Below are positions 20,976-33,996 of a stretch of DNA of 64,000 bases, one piece after another (positions within the stretch are counted from its first letter, which is position 1; each line of letters begins with the position of its first letter). The DNA comes from Lycorma delicatula (Eukaryota > Arthropoda > Insecta > Hemiptera > Fulgoridae). Where the stretch lies: assembly GCF_047948215.1 (NCBI RefSeq), contig NC_134455.1, forward strand, positions 161,492,575-161,556,574, given 5' to 3'. The position numbers and the translations under genes are program-made. The notes under the pieces are model-generated. The model searched no databases, was not told the origin of the DNA, and saw nothing but the letters and a program-made list of their open reading frames with translations.

Positions 20976-22244
20976 TAACAGTTTGGCTATCAGTCTTCCA
21001 ATTTGCTGAACTAGAAACTCTATGTTTGGAAGTCAATTTCTGTAATCTGTCCTCGGGATCTTCACGGGTATTGTGCCTCACAACCGCGGCATAAGATCCG
21101 AGACTGTCATCTAATTGGACGCTTGGATCTCTAGACTTAAGAGAAGAAAAATCCCCTTCCCTAAAGAAGGGAAATTGGTACTGCCTAGATTAAATGAAGT
21201 CGACTGTTTGTTTCTAAGCTCTTGTGGACTAACACTTCTCTTGGAGCGTAGCTCTTTCTGTCCCTGTTTCCTTCCTAGGATCTCCTTATAGACTCTACAA
21301 CTTCTATAATTAGTTGGATGGTTTGACAAAGTTCACAAACAGCAGTAGTAATTCGATCCTTTCTTCAACAGTCCACACATGACACACCGGAAGGGTCGAA
21401 TGCAGTTATTTTTTTTGTATGTCCGTATTGTTGATATCTCATGCACTGGACCAGAACTGGAGCTCTTTTGGGTGTCTCAAATGTGACGCTGCAATTCACG
21501 ATTTCTCTTATTTTGAATATCTCCTTGTTCTCATTAGACTCAAGGTTTATGAAGAATATAGACAGTGGATCTTTGTCGCAAGATGACGGACGTTTATAAT
21601 ATTTCGTACTGTATGTCCTTGTTCTTCAGTTTCACTCTTGATGTTGTTGGTCCGGATAGAATAATATTTGTTCTTCAGAACTACCAGAAAGGCACGCTCG
21701 TTCTTTCTCGTGAATGTATGTCCAACTAGCTTGTGTTCACGGACCAACTGTATAATTTTTTTTATAGACGTCTACGGTTTTCGACATCACACGTAATTAT
21801 TTACCACTAAAGATTTTGACATAACAGTTGCTTTTAGATACGAGAGACTCTATTAGTTCGTAAAGACGCAACACTTCCGTGATCCCATTGAGGAAAATTG
21901 GAGATGGTTTGACAGCCTCTTTACTGTATGTTTCATTATTGTTTTCCTCCATCGGTTAAGTCCTCATACAAAGCTAAATAGTTTGTGACGTCACTGATAA
22001 GTCATCTTCCTGTGTAAGCCGAGGACTACGAAGGCTTACGCAGTATCGGAACCGTTCGCCAAGACGGAGACGCTGATTTAGAATCTAAATCCTCAGTGGT
22101 ACCTTCACAGTCCGAGCCATTCAGGTCGCTCACAAGATCGTCTCGAATGAGCTTACGCTGCGATAACTTCCTAGGATCTCGATCTGAAGTTAACAAAGAT
22201 CCACCACGTTCTCTACCTCTTAGAGTTGGTTCCTCCAATACCAA
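20976..22244 (-). pseudogene. LINE ORF1 (gag-like), broken
   Basis: The N-terminal part (22026-22244) is acidic and Ser-rich (SDLNGSDCEGTTEDLDS). The middle part (21547-21747) holds ERAFLVVLKNKYYSIRTNN. Downstream lies VQCMRYQQYGHTK (about 21410-21450), the first zinc knuckle with its second Cys changed to Tyr. ANYRGC-like TNYRSCRVYKEILGRKQ follows (from about 21310). This knuckle, then NYRGC.VYK, order is characteristic of ORF1 in Jockey-clade LINEs. Frameshifts separate the blocks. Confidence 0.7.
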
Positions 22245-22454
22245 AATATCAGTTAGTTCCTATTCTGTAATCTATATTACTCAAATGTTCAATGGCAACC
22301 TCCGAACGACGTGTTACCTGTAGGAGTGGAAAGTATCTCAAGTAGTAATGGAACCTAAGCCGGGCAAGTCAGAGCATGTGTGTGCTCGTACAGGCAGTAA
22401 GCCTATTAACCTGTTATGAAATATAAACCAATAAACAATAAACTATTACGTCTA

Positions 22455-23035
22455 AGGTATTTGAAAGGATGTTCCTTCAGAGATTGTGGCTTGTATTAGA
22501 TAAGGTTCAAGTTAATCCTAAGTACCAGTTCGGTTTCCGTCATTGAACAGGCACAATCATTCGTGTTGTTACCAACTGCTTGGAGGAGAAAAGGTTCTGT
22601 TCAGTTGCCTTTCTAGATATACAGCAAGCATTCGACAAGGCCTGGCTATCGGTCTGCTTAACAAACTAAAAACAAATCTACCTCAACATTCTTATTTAAT
22701 ACAGCGTAGTTACTTGGACGGACGCTTCTCCCAGATTAAATACAAGGAGGAGTTATCTAAATTCTTTGATAAAAAGGTTTAGACTCACGGAATCCAACTC
22801 TGGGGTACGGTGAGTACCAGAAATATAGAGATTATTCAAGGTTTCTAGAATAAATTTGTGAGATGCATTACACAGGTTCTTACAGAACAACGAAATTCAC
22901 GAGTACATAGAGTTACCGTGGGTTGGAGAGGAAGTCGATCGAATTACAACTAGGTTCAAAATAAAACTTAACGATCACTAAACTACCCAGCTGTTAACCT
23001 CTTAGACAATGGCAAACATGTAAGCCGATTAAAGT
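22455..23035 (+). pseudogene. LINE reverse transcriptase lacking its palm core
   Basis: Opens with SKVFERMFLQRL and YQFGFRH (about 22455-22545). Motif A is FLDIQQAFDKAW (about 22611-22646, catalytic Asp kept), and the motif B lead-in is LPQHSYLIQRSYLDGRFSQ. It then jumps directly to the C-terminal block HGIQLWGTVSTRNIEI (about 22788-22835). The stretch that would carry the motif C YADD is absent, so an internal deletion is fused almost in frame. Stops and slips elsewhere confirm decay. The 79-codon ORF 22543-22782 is part of it. Confidence 0.75.
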
Positions 23036-23200
23036 GTGTGTATATATTGAACCTAGGAACCTAATAGTGATTCTCAGGACGGGGGCTCTTTTCTTAAGTT
23101 CTGTATGATAAAAGTATTTATATTTATGATAATTTATGTTTCTAATGTTTTTTTCTATGTTACTATTATTCTTTTTCATGCTGTGGTTTTATTCATAGAC

Positions 23201-23576
23201 ATTATTATGATTTCTAGTTCATTACCGGCTGGACATTAACAATGCTTATGCTACATTTGATTTACTGTTGATGTTAAGAATGTAATTAAGGTGTATCACG
23301 CGAAATTCCTTTATAATTTGATTACTGTCATGAAATTTATTTATGGTACTAATCTACGAAATCTAATGTATATACAATTTGAGGTACAAAAATGTTTTTA
23401 AGGTATACCTAAAAAATACATAAAAAATGAAACATCCTTAGAACCACACGAATATTTTGGAATAGATTCGCTTAGACTTTAATCATAGGGGGAGTATTTC
23501 AATTCAAATGAATAAATTAAAAAATTAACTCAAGATTTATCAAGTTTCTTCAGAAAACATCGATAAAAATAATTAA
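23201..23576. other. AT-rich spacer, nothing recognised
   Basis: No open frame or element end between the LINE 3' UTR and the piggyBac-like terminus. Confidence 0.5.
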
Positions 23577-24070
23577 CCCTGGAACAGTATGGTGCCCTAT
23601 CAGGACATGTATAGTAAGGTTATTCGGATCCAATCCGCTGCTTTCTTTTTGTTGTTCTTGGTTAATTTGTACTTCAAGTATTTTTACTACTATATTATTC
23701 TCTTTATTGTTTTTGTTTTATGACAATTATTATTATCATATTTCATATCTTTTGATTTGCGCTTAATGATTACAATTAAACTCTATTTACAAATATTTTA
23801 AAACTATCATAAAAATTCTAATATAGTAAAATATGAACGACATTTAAAACATTACTAAGAAAAAAATTGAGTAATTAAAAGGTTTAAAATTATTATTAAT
23901 TTTCTTCCGAGTCCGTATTACCGAAACATGTAAGGCATATTACCATTTTATGTTCCCCGCACAAGCAACGATTACACTTCACACAATACTCATTTCCTTT
24001 TCTGTCTTTTGATTTATCATACAAATCCTCTATCGTGAGCTTTGATATGGTAGATATCAGATGCGTACAT
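23577..24070 (-). mobile_element. piggyBac-like element, 3' remnant
   Basis: TTAA at 23573-23576 is directly followed by CCCTGGAACAG, the pattern of a piggyBac-family terminus (TTAA target, CCC end). About 320 bp inside, the minus strand carries the C-terminal cysteine-rich end of a transposase. No matching GGGTTAA end was found to the right, so the element is a 3' fragment. Confidence 0.5.
23896..24070 (-). pseudogene. piggyBac-type transposase C-terminal zinc-binding tail
   Basis: Minus-strand frame ending at TAA (23896-23898): KDRKGNEYCVKCNRCLCGEH followed by KMVICLTCF and an acidic end (TDSEEN). The spacing C-x2-C-x2-C-x-C-x2-H-x4-C-x2-C is that of the cysteine-rich C-terminal domain of piggyBac transposases. 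The catalytic DDD domain is not present. The frame is open upstream to about 24070 but unremarkable. Confidence 0.5.
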
Positions 24071-27000
24071 ATAATTTTAAAATCATTAGCAAAATAAAAT
24101 TGGTATTTATTTTGAAAGGAAAAATAGTTTTCCGAAAAGCAAATATTTGTGATTTTTTCACGAATGATGCTTCAACAAAAAAATTTGTTTTTCAAAATAG
24201 AACTTGAAACAACAAGAAATTAGTACACTTCACAGTAACAAATCAAAGTCATGAATAACGTTTGTTGTTTACGATTAATCAGGGTATGGTAAAGCCTATT
24301 GTGTATAAAGCACACTAGACGCTGTTGGGCTGTAAGGCGTGTTTTAATGCAATTTGCCGGGTATCCGTGTCGACACTGGCGTGATGCTGTGTGCTCACGC
24401 ACGGATAAGTCTCTTCATTACAGGTCCCGTTTTCTCAGTCACCCGGTTATGTCCTTCAGTAATGTTAACGTCGCCGGTTTTGTGTATACCACCGAGTAAG
24501 TTTTCACATATTCTCATCCTCCTAACTTCATCGGGTACTCGTTTACACGTCATCTACTTCCGGCATCCTTTTAATTTTATTTGTTCGAGCAAAACTTTTT
24601 TTTATCGTAAAATATCTAATTCCAAGCAATCAATCATTTTTCTGATCAATGCACCTTATTACATCACTTACTATTGAACGAATAAGTCATACAAAAATAA
24701 AATCCGTTTTAATCATTACCTTATTAAATTAAAAAAAACATAAATTAAACAGAAACGAGCGAGGAAGGTTTTTTAAACTTTAAAAAAGGATACAATAATG
24801 CGGAAGTTAAATACGTAAACAACTAAAGATAACTATACTATTTTATAAATAAAATTATATTTTTTTATAGTTAAGAACAGGAAAAGATCTCAGTTACTTT
24901 GTTTTCAGATGAAAATAAACATTAGTCATTGGTGATAAAATTTCACAAAAATATGGAGAAAGACCAAAAGTAATAACAAAAAAGTGAATCATTATAACTA
25001 AATCATCCAAAAAAAGGCATTAAGGCATCGAACAATTAAAGATGAAATTTACTCCAATACTACAACTTATTCAGCATCTATCATCTGGTAAAGAGGGTAC
25101 TAGTCAAACAGTAATTTATTTTAAAGTCTTAATGTACACTGTTGTTGTAACATTATTTGCCAATAATGTTTTTTATGAAAAATCTAATTAAAAGTCCTTT
25201 TTACAAATGATGAGAATAAACTTATTTACGACTACGATTCAAAAGTTACGTTAAAAAAACTGGCATGGTATTAACTAACCGATAATAGTTTGTATAAAGT
25301 ACATTTCAGAGCACTTCAATAGTTCGAGATTGTTATCGTAATGTACGTGAAAGTACTGAATTGCTTTTCTTTTAGCCTTTACTTTTAATCTGATGTAGTC
25401 CTACAGAGTACAACAACAAGACGTTACACAAAATATTAAGTATAAACACGGAATCGCATGAATTTAAAAAAATGTAATTATAATATTATTTTATGAAACT
25501 TTTTGTAAAATTAAAGTGGAAAAGAATGTTGCAAAGACAAAAGTCATTTGAAAATAAATTAATTTATTAGATTGTAAAGTAGAGAAGATCTCGCTTCAGA
25601 TTCTGACCAGTTAATTCTTGTAGACTGCAAATTTAGAGTAAAAATATAACTCTTTTATTGCATCTTTTATAAAGAAAGTGAGTGATCTTTTAAATATAAA
25701 TTTAATGTATGACTGGAAATATAATATACGGAATTTGTGACTATAGAAGAGAAATTTTGATTGAAATTTTTAAATCGATTTTAAATTACTTCTTTAAAGT
25801 ACAATCAAAAGTCTGAGCCACATGTAACCAGACTGGTTTAATAAGAAATTTATATCGCAATAACTTTTGCTTTAAATGAACAACAGATTTGTAATGAATG
25901 CGATTCGCCTTATGTGTATGTTGAAATAAAAACATTTTTTTTCAAACGGGATGTTGCCAGGTGAGCAGTTTGTGCAGAAGACGACCGTGTTAATGAAATG
26001 TGGAGAATTAAAGAATAGTTGTATCAATTAAAAATAATAATGGTATCACGTCACTAAGGTAAACATGACATGTACTGATTTGGTCGGATTAATCTTAATC
26101 TTCCAGTCTTTACGCTATCATTCCATCAGGTGCGAGTGATATAGTCTAAAGTAGAATGATATTGGGATATAATGTCAATTTTGACAATTATGTATCATTT
26201 CAAACCACAGGAAGGAAGATATGTAAATTAAATACAATTGCGGTAGTGATATTAAAGCTTTAATGATCATGACCATTCTTTATAGAGGGTGTCCGTTCAA
26301 GCATTAGACAGGAAAATTGATTATTTTCGATGAGACATGCAAGATAAATATAATATGGGGATAGAGAGAGCGATGGTTTTTTTTGCTTTATCCACAGGTG
26401 ACGGATCTGAAGAGAAGACTATACCTGGAATATACCAACAGGGGAACGGATACGACCGGAGATGTTGAATGATAGGGAACTATTAAAAATTTGGTGCAAT
26501 TTAATAATTTAAGGGTTAAACCAGTAAGCATTATGTACGGGTACATAGGTGTCTTCAATTAAACGTTTAATTTCCAAGAAGATTTACGAAATGAAAAATG
26601 CACTCGAGTAGAACAAAATTATAAATTACCACAAAATAACAATTATTTTGACTATTTCTCTGGTTGATTATAACGTTTTTTTATTCAGGCAGATAATGTA
26701 AAAATCGCAAAAAACAATGTAGAAACCGAATTACTTAGAAATATTTATGCATTGTATTTTTTCTATTTGGAAGGGAAAGACTTTGTAACATAGAAGAATG
26801 GAATGTGTTTATAGTTTTATGGAAATAATTAATTTGTTTATTTTGGTTCAAAAGATGCAGGTATACCGATAAAAAATTCCATGAAAGTCCCTTCTGGATC
26901 AAATCCTGTTATTACTTTAATTATTTAGGGCAATAAATATTAATTGTTGGCGATGAAAAAAATTATAACCTGTCTTCGTAGTTTTTCGTTACTATGAAAT

Positions 27001-27720
27001 GTTCTAAGAAAGGCGGCAAACATTACTTACAGAAGGAGGTTAGCCATTAAATATAACCAAGTTTGGTTATCCACTACAAAAGCTGTCTTTCCGTCCGTTT
27101 ATAGATATATCTCTTAATTCAATGATTAAAATAAAAATTTTAATGCAAAACATTATCTCTTTCAAATCCAAAACTCACACACACATAGATATAAAAACAG
27201 TAATCAGTTAAACCTTCAAGTAAGGGTAGAAAAGGTTAAGCCACACGTTAAGATAAAAGAGAGTTTTATTTTTTAGGTTTATCGGAATCATGAATAGTCT
27301 AATATTTTGAAAAGAGTTTTGCTTTTGAAACAAAACAAAATTAATTATTTCTTAAAAAAATTGTGTTTAATTTTTTTTATAGAAAATAAATAATGATAAT
27401 GTCTACAAGAAAATTATCTATAAATCTCTAAGAAATATTTTCTGTAAATCTTACAAAATTCAATAAATCCAACGGTACAAACACATTAAAAAAAGATTTA
27501 ATTATTTTTGGGCGGAAAGAAGTATGTTTGTTAGACCGATTAAATTTATAGAATAAAATAAAATTTATAAATAAATGAATAAATTAAGATTTTCATAAGC
27601 TATATAATTCATCGAATAGATGTTTAAAGTATATCCAAAAAATTACCAAAAATTAGAAAGTAAAAAATATAATCATACATTTTGCAATAAATTTGTTATC
27701 TTAGTTATGTAGTAATAACG
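24071..27720. other. AT-rich stretch with one GC-richer island
   Basis: 24290-24560 is richer in G and C and gives overlapping 66- and 107-codon plus-strand frames without recognised motifs. AGAGGGTGTCC near 26285 faintly resembles a mariner end, but no partner was found. The rest is AT-rich with nothing recognised. Confidence 0.5.
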
Positions 27721-28146
27721 AACTCTATTCCTACACTTGACAAATGTGCAAAAGACGTTTTAGAAAAGGGGGTAGATGCGGTAGTCATCCGAATTACTCA
27801 TGTAGACATTCATCCCCGAAGTTGTGGAGCTTAGCAAAGTTGGGCCGTAGAGTTAAATTCATTTTGTGTCGGTGCCGGTATTACCGGATTTGCTCAATGG
27901 ACCACCTGCACTAGTTTTTCTGCTCCATTCGTCTTCCGTAATGCTCTGAGCTCCCATTACTCCCTTAATCCCATCAGGCTTCACTCCGCCAGGTTTTCTA
28001 ATGAATTAGCCGAGTGTACTCGCTTTACCTTTGGCGCTGGATTTCCATATTCATGGGTATCTCTTTCTCACTTTAGCTCTCTCTCGGCCTCAAGCATTAT
28101 CGGTTCTTTCAGACTCATTCGTCAGGATTTTGAGCAATACTATTGA
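27721..28146 (+). other. 142-codon frame with one internal stop, unknown
   Basis: One plus-strand frame stays open from 27721 to a TGA at 28144-28146 except for a TAG at 27832-27834. It lacks a suitable ATG. Readable parts include KCAKDVLEKGVDAVV and a Ser/Phe-rich second half (SSLSASSIIGSFRLI). The block is GC-richer than its surroundings. I do not recognise the product. It may be a decayed exon, a transposon fragment or chance. Confidence 0.2.
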
Positions 28147-28326
28147 CTGAACAGATTCGGAAGGAGGTTTTTTTAAATTAAGTAGGTAAATGTGATCTTT
28201 AAGTAAAGAAAATGTGTACAATACTGCTACAGTTCTTTCTTACATTTATTGTACTTTATTTTGCTGTACTCTAAAATGTAATTTAAACTTAATTAAATCA
28301 AAAATATTATTATTATTACTAGTGCA

Positions 28327-28366
<40 letters not shown>

Positions 28367-31300
28367 TCACTACTATTGTTTACAAGTCAAAATATTGATT
28401 ACCATGTAGTATAAATACCATTCCTGATGTGTTCTGTTTATTTTATTATTATTTTCCGATCGGAATAAAAGATTTATTTGTTTACATTGGAACAAGTCAA
28501 GTTATTATTGTTTTTTTTAGACTGGTTCTTCATGTTTTCGAAAAGTTGGTAGGAGTTTTCATCCTCTTAAATTATACGATAGAATTTTAAAGGAACATAT
28601 AAAATTCACTCACCTATATTCGAATGTGTAATACCACACATTTATTATTTATACAAAACATTTATATAAACAATGGTTGAGATGTTAAAAAAATTAACTG
28701 AAATTCTCTTTTTTAAGGATATTTGTTCTATAATAATTGAATGACTAATTAATTTTATGTTTAAAAAATCTCGGAGATGCAGCTTTAACCTACACACAAA
28801 TTTAGTTACGGATAAAAGGTGAGTCACGGATAAAAGGTGTGTAATATTATTGTAGGTTTGGAATGGACAGTTTTATGATTTATGTTTGAATACTATTCCA
28901 TCATTACATGTTAAAAACTTCTTAATGATAGTGTATTCCATTATTAAATATCTTAATCGTTCTTAACCCTCTAAACAATGTACAATTAATAATATTTAAC
29001 AATAATTTTATTGCGAAATTTTGAAACCGTTACAAATAGGATTTGTATTTTTAGTAGGTATATTCTTTGGGGTAAGATGTATAAATAGGTATTTAAGTTT
29101 ATTAGCAAATGTTTTGAATGCATTCATAGTTGTATTCCTGAACCGAGTTCTTAGCCTTGTAACACTTCAACATTCGTTACATGGTCAATTCAAGTAATCC
29201 ACTAAACATTCTATAAACATAAATTTCAAATGCCTATAACTTTCTTATAGTAACTTCAATTACTGCTTGTAACGAATTCCAAACAAATAAGATGACAATA
29301 AATAATACTTGCCTTACCTTATTTTCCGAGTTCAGATAGAGGTTCTTTATAAGATTAACCTTATCCGAACAATAAGCTTTCATGCATTATATAACCAATT
29401 TTTATTACCACTGATCTACCACACCGTGAGTTTACAGAGCTTAAATAATATTACAAAACTTTTTCAAAATTTTTAAAACTTACTTTATACTTTTTAATTA
29501 TATTTTATTAAACTATTATCATACATTGCATCAGTTTAATCAGTAGTCAATTTAGATTTCAAAATATAACATCATATTAAAAATTCTAATATATTTATAA
29601 AATATCAAACAAATTTTCATTCAAACATTTACTATACAAAGTAACGAAATAGTGAAATTATTGCATAGTGAAGTTTTTATTTCATCATTTTTTAATTAAC
29701 TATCACAATTTTCGACAAACATTATTGTGAGTTTTTATAAAAGATTTCTCATTCGATCCATCTCTGATAATACATCATTATTGCAGGGTTTTCTTCCTGT
29801 TAATTGGGAGTTGTCCAATTCTTCGATCCTAAGTCCATCGAGAGATCTAACTCGGCTGAGGCTGACATCTGTAAATATGAGTGATGACGAAATGTCAAAT
29901 TCGAAATCACAAAAATTCCCTTACCAAGTTTTTATCATGTTTATTTTTATGTCAAATGACTATCGGATTTGTCATCTGGGACACCAAAAACCTTACATAG
30001 CAGTTTTGCAATTTTTTACATCCGCATCCTTAATTTCCACCCTTAATTTATACCCGTACGGGAGAATGTTTGCAAAAGTAATGGTGGAATATTGTATTGT
30101 CATGAAAAAGTAATGGTGGAGTATTGTACTGTCACCCGACCTTATTAACTGTGCAAAATTTCATCAATAGGCAATGTCAGGAAGTATGTTAAATTAAGCA
30201 TGTAAGATTTGAGGACAAACATAAGACATTGAATAAAAGAAGACAGAGAATAAAATATTGTGAGTTGAAGAAAAGCAAGTAAAAAAGAAACATTCACGGT
30301 AAAATTTTTTTTTAAATTATAGTTTTGTATTTATGTATTCAGGTAAACTAAAATGTTCAAGAAATACAGGAATTTAGAGGTCATTTTTTGACGGATAGCA
30401 GCAGTATTCAGCCCTCATTTTACATTACAAAAATATGGAATTAACAACAAATTTTTTTTTCATATTATTTAGTGTTTTAAATAAATAAATTAGCAATATT
30501 ATCAAAAATGTCCCGTTGGTATGATTATATAATTAATTAAATTAAATCATGTCTGTTTTTACAGTTATGAAGAAATAAATAGCACATTTACAAAACTTTA
30601 AATTCAAAATTTAAATAATTTTAGGGAGAAATGTATGCTTATGTAAAATAAATTAGTTTTAAACTCAACAAGTATATTGATAGAGTAAACATATTTAAAA
30701 AAGAAACACACATTTTATTTTACATTTAGAATCAGTTTTTAAGTAATTTAAAACTATTTAATTCGATTTTAATTGTATTAAAAAACTACAGTTGAAATAT
30801 TCGTTATGAATCGTTGTTATAAGCAGTAACATTTTACAATCACTGAAGCAAAGAGGTTATTCTCTATACCGAGATGTAACGTATAGTAGAATAAAATGAA
30901 AGGGCGATGGAAACGGGCTGCAAATCGACCTCGGCGTTGAGTATAGAGAGAGAGTAACGTATGTTCCCGTTGCAGTGCATTCAACGTTGCTGTTGATAAC
31001 ACCAGTAGCATTGTTCGGGTGCTCTTATCGGCCGAGTTCCTCTTCAGTACACCTATTATCGAAATAATACCACCTCGTACCGATAATGCTTGCCCTCCTG
31101 CTCAATTTCAACGGAGCTACAACAATTCAACTCGTATTTAAAACTGGGTCTTTGACGCCGTACATTAACGGTGTACGTACATTTTAAAATACAGTAGTAT
31201 ATATTCAATAGAAATTCTCATTGATTTTGCGAATAGAAAACGTTTTATAATACATCAATTTTTAAATTATTTGTCGATAATAATGCTTGCTGACCGAGAT

Positions 31301-33898
31301 TAACAATTTTTATTTATAATTATGTAATAAATTCGCGAATCTGAATCCTAGTTGTCTGAACATTCGGTAATTACATTTTTATAAAAAAAAGACAAAAAAC
31401 TAATTTAAAAAAAATAATAAATGGAGTAAAACTTAATGTATAGGTTACCTTTTTCCACGATGGAAACAACTTTGTATTGCTTTACAGTATTGTTCCCGTC
31501 TGTTACTGGCTGTGACGTATGCAAACCGCATGTACTAGCCAGCAGGTACTAGCCAGAATTGGTGTTTGTAAGAGTAATGATATTTAATACATACTCTAGT
31601 TCTTGTGAACAAAACGGAGTAATTTGAGCTGAATGTTACTTATATTTTGGTAGGCTATGTAATGTATTCTGCTTAGTGAAAAAGAGAACAGAAACCTTTT
31701 CCCTTAGTGTAAATAATATGGTTGTTTCTTGCTTTTGAGGATTTCTGTGCCGGTTTTAGATGTGTTATGTGTCACATCTTCTAGAAACGTCGCGGTTATG
31801 GTACAAACAGGTAGATAGTATCATCGGCTATTAACTGAAATATAACTTAATATTTTTTTTTTTCGTTTCGACCACTACGGATCACGTTTGCATAGATTCG
31901 ACTAATTTTTCTTTTCCCAAAAGGTTTTCATCTTTTGCTCTGTTGTTGTCGCCTTTCTTCCGTCCATCTATTCAGGTTTATACATTCCTTTTCTTTCTCT
32001 CTGGAAACTTAGATTCTCGAATCGCTTTTCTAAACTATCTCTGTCTTTACACAGATTCTTAGAAATGTTTAATGTTTTTATATCTGCCTCATTTTTTAAA
32101 ATCAGATGGTCTTTGTGGCTCTGTTTATGTAGGAATTAAATGTTTGTTTTGTCAATCTTTGGTTGTTCATTCTGCATAAATGTCCATAAAACTATAATCC
32201 TCTTTTCCGGATATTATTATTATAATAATATTATTTTTGTTTCCCAGGAAAAAATAAACTTCAGCATACATAAAAATCATCGGTAAACTTACATTCCATT
32301 ATTTTATTTTGTTTTATTATCGAGTATTAATTTTAATACCAATAAATATTAAAATTTTAACTATAAATCAACTAAAAAAGCATTGTAAATAATTAAAATC
32401 AATTGTAAATTAATTTATAGAGTAACGGAATTATTTAGAAAATGAATGAAAACTACTCATATAGAAGGCTGAAAACTGATTGATGGACAACTTGAAAATT
32501 GATGGCTCCAAATCCGCTCAGTTATAGTGTCACCTTTGCAAAATAGATAACTCAAAAGTAGGTAGGAATTTTTCTCCTAGTATAATTTCAAAATAATTGA
32601 TATTTTCAGGTTACATACAAATAGAAGGAAGGCAATGAGTGATTAATCATCTATCGTTCTCTGACAAACTATAAATTTTTTTATAAAGGCAAGAATGGAA
32701 ACAAACAAAGGTATCACTCAAACCTTCCAGGAAGAAGCTTTTAGGCAACCACTAAATAGTCTAACTTATGCGTAATACGCATCAGCTTCTTTAAACCCGT
32801 CACACTATTCCTTTTAATTTTTTTTTGCTACGAAATCCAGTAGTAGAAAACTTTACAATTCTGTTTTACAGAAATTAATTATTTAATGTGAATTGTATTT
32901 AATCATCTGATAACACTTCACACCCATAAAAAGTGGCCTTGAATTTATAATTGAAGAACAGTCTATAAAGATGATCGAGATGCGAAATCACTTAATTACA
33001 AATCTGACCAAAACGAAAATATTCTTCTCAGAAGGATAAATACAGTATATAATTTATATAATAGAAATCTACCGATAACATATATCAGTTAGATTACATT
33101 TACATAAATATTTTTCCCTTTCTTATTTTAGACTAAAAAACAAGTTGACAATTTCATATAATATCAGGAAACCTTACCTTAATGATACTTTTTTCAATGC
33201 TATACAAAGCACATCTTTCAAACTATCTTTTGTAGTTGATTTGTGTCTTCTTTATATTAGAAAAGAGGCTGAGTTTTCAATAAAGAGATTTTAACGCTAA
33301 TAGGCAGATCGGTTCACAAAGAAACTTCCTTTCACTAACTTTTATTAACTTCCCGTCTGACATTTTCTATTGTGCTTTTTCTATTTTAAAAGGGATTATA
33401 ACAGTATTATATTTTTACTGTAACGTATAAATAATTCAACGACTGATAAAATTACATTTATGTATTTTTATCATAACTCTATGACAATTATTGTGATTAA
33501 TGAAATATACCTACTTTGAAACGAAAAGATTATTATTTTAATTTTAAAGGTGTTAGAAGTTTATGAAAGATTACAATTTTGTTTAATACATAAAGATTTG
33601 AAGAATGTGGACATATATATTAAATTACACTTCCAAATATGCTGTATGCAAAGAGACCCAATATAAAATTCACCGTAATCAGAATAGCCTTTTTCAAATA
33701 CTAAGCAACCCGTGCGAGGCTCACAAATCTTCTCAACTCAACTTCATTGTTCATTTTTACCTACGTAGATGTAAAACTATGCGGTTTTCCTTTGCCTTCA
33801 TTTTTCTCGACAAAAAAAAAATAAATTTAATAAACATAAAAAAAATTATCTGACTTTTACAATTCCAGGAACTATAAACATGAATACAATTTTAAAAT
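28147..33898. other. Long AT-rich stretch; microsatellite, small duplication, one GC-richer island
   Basis: No supported gene. It contains an ACT microsatellite (28328-28366), a 29-bp tandem duplication (30074-30134) and a GC-richer block at 30840-31160. That block has a 64-codon minus-strand frame (30817-31011) starting with a hydrophobic MLLVLSTATLNAL stretch, unassigned. GTACTAGCCAG is repeated at about 31529-31555. The 128-codon frame 29727-30113 shows no domain. Confidence 0.5.
28328..28366. repeat. (ACT)n microsatellite
   Basis: About 13 uninterrupted ACT units; it generates the poly-Leu ORF at 28214-28414. Confidence 0.95.
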
Positions 33899-33996
33899 AA
33901 TTGTAGGAAAAATATTTAAATTCTGGGACAAAGTTACGTCGTATGTACTCAGACGTGTTAAAATTAAGCACAGAAAGACGAAGTCGTGTTTATTTA
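33899..33996 (+). repeat. Diverged repeat C, copy 1
   Basis: Aligns with 36209-36313 over about 100 bp (shared TGGGACAA/AGGGACAA, ACGT, TGTACTCA, GACGAAG in the same order and spacing). Same orientation, 2.3 kb apart, on either side of the mariner-type element. Confidence 0.6.

Larger units (their letters stand above)
20870..23200. mobile_element. Jockey-type LINE with inverted 5' part (twin-priming structure)
   Basis: The left part (20870 to about 22340) reads on the minus strand from ORF1 into the very start of the endonuclease. The right part (about 22440-23200) reads on the plus strand from reverse-transcriptase motif 1 to the 3' UTR. In a 5'-inverted LINE the inverted part lies upstream of the sense part, with its internal end next to the left flank and its 5' end at the junction. 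That is exactly the order here. Membership of both parts in one insertion is inferred from adjacency and matching clade style. Confidence 0.6.

Noticed and set aside
26280..26320. Mariner end (AGAGGGTGTCC)
   Set aside because: No partner end or transposase sequence within several kilobases.
28214..28414. Leu-rich ORF
   Set aside because: Product of the ACT microsatellite.
29727..30113. 128-codon ORF as a gene
   Set aside because: No domain or codon regularity; includes a tandem duplication at its end.
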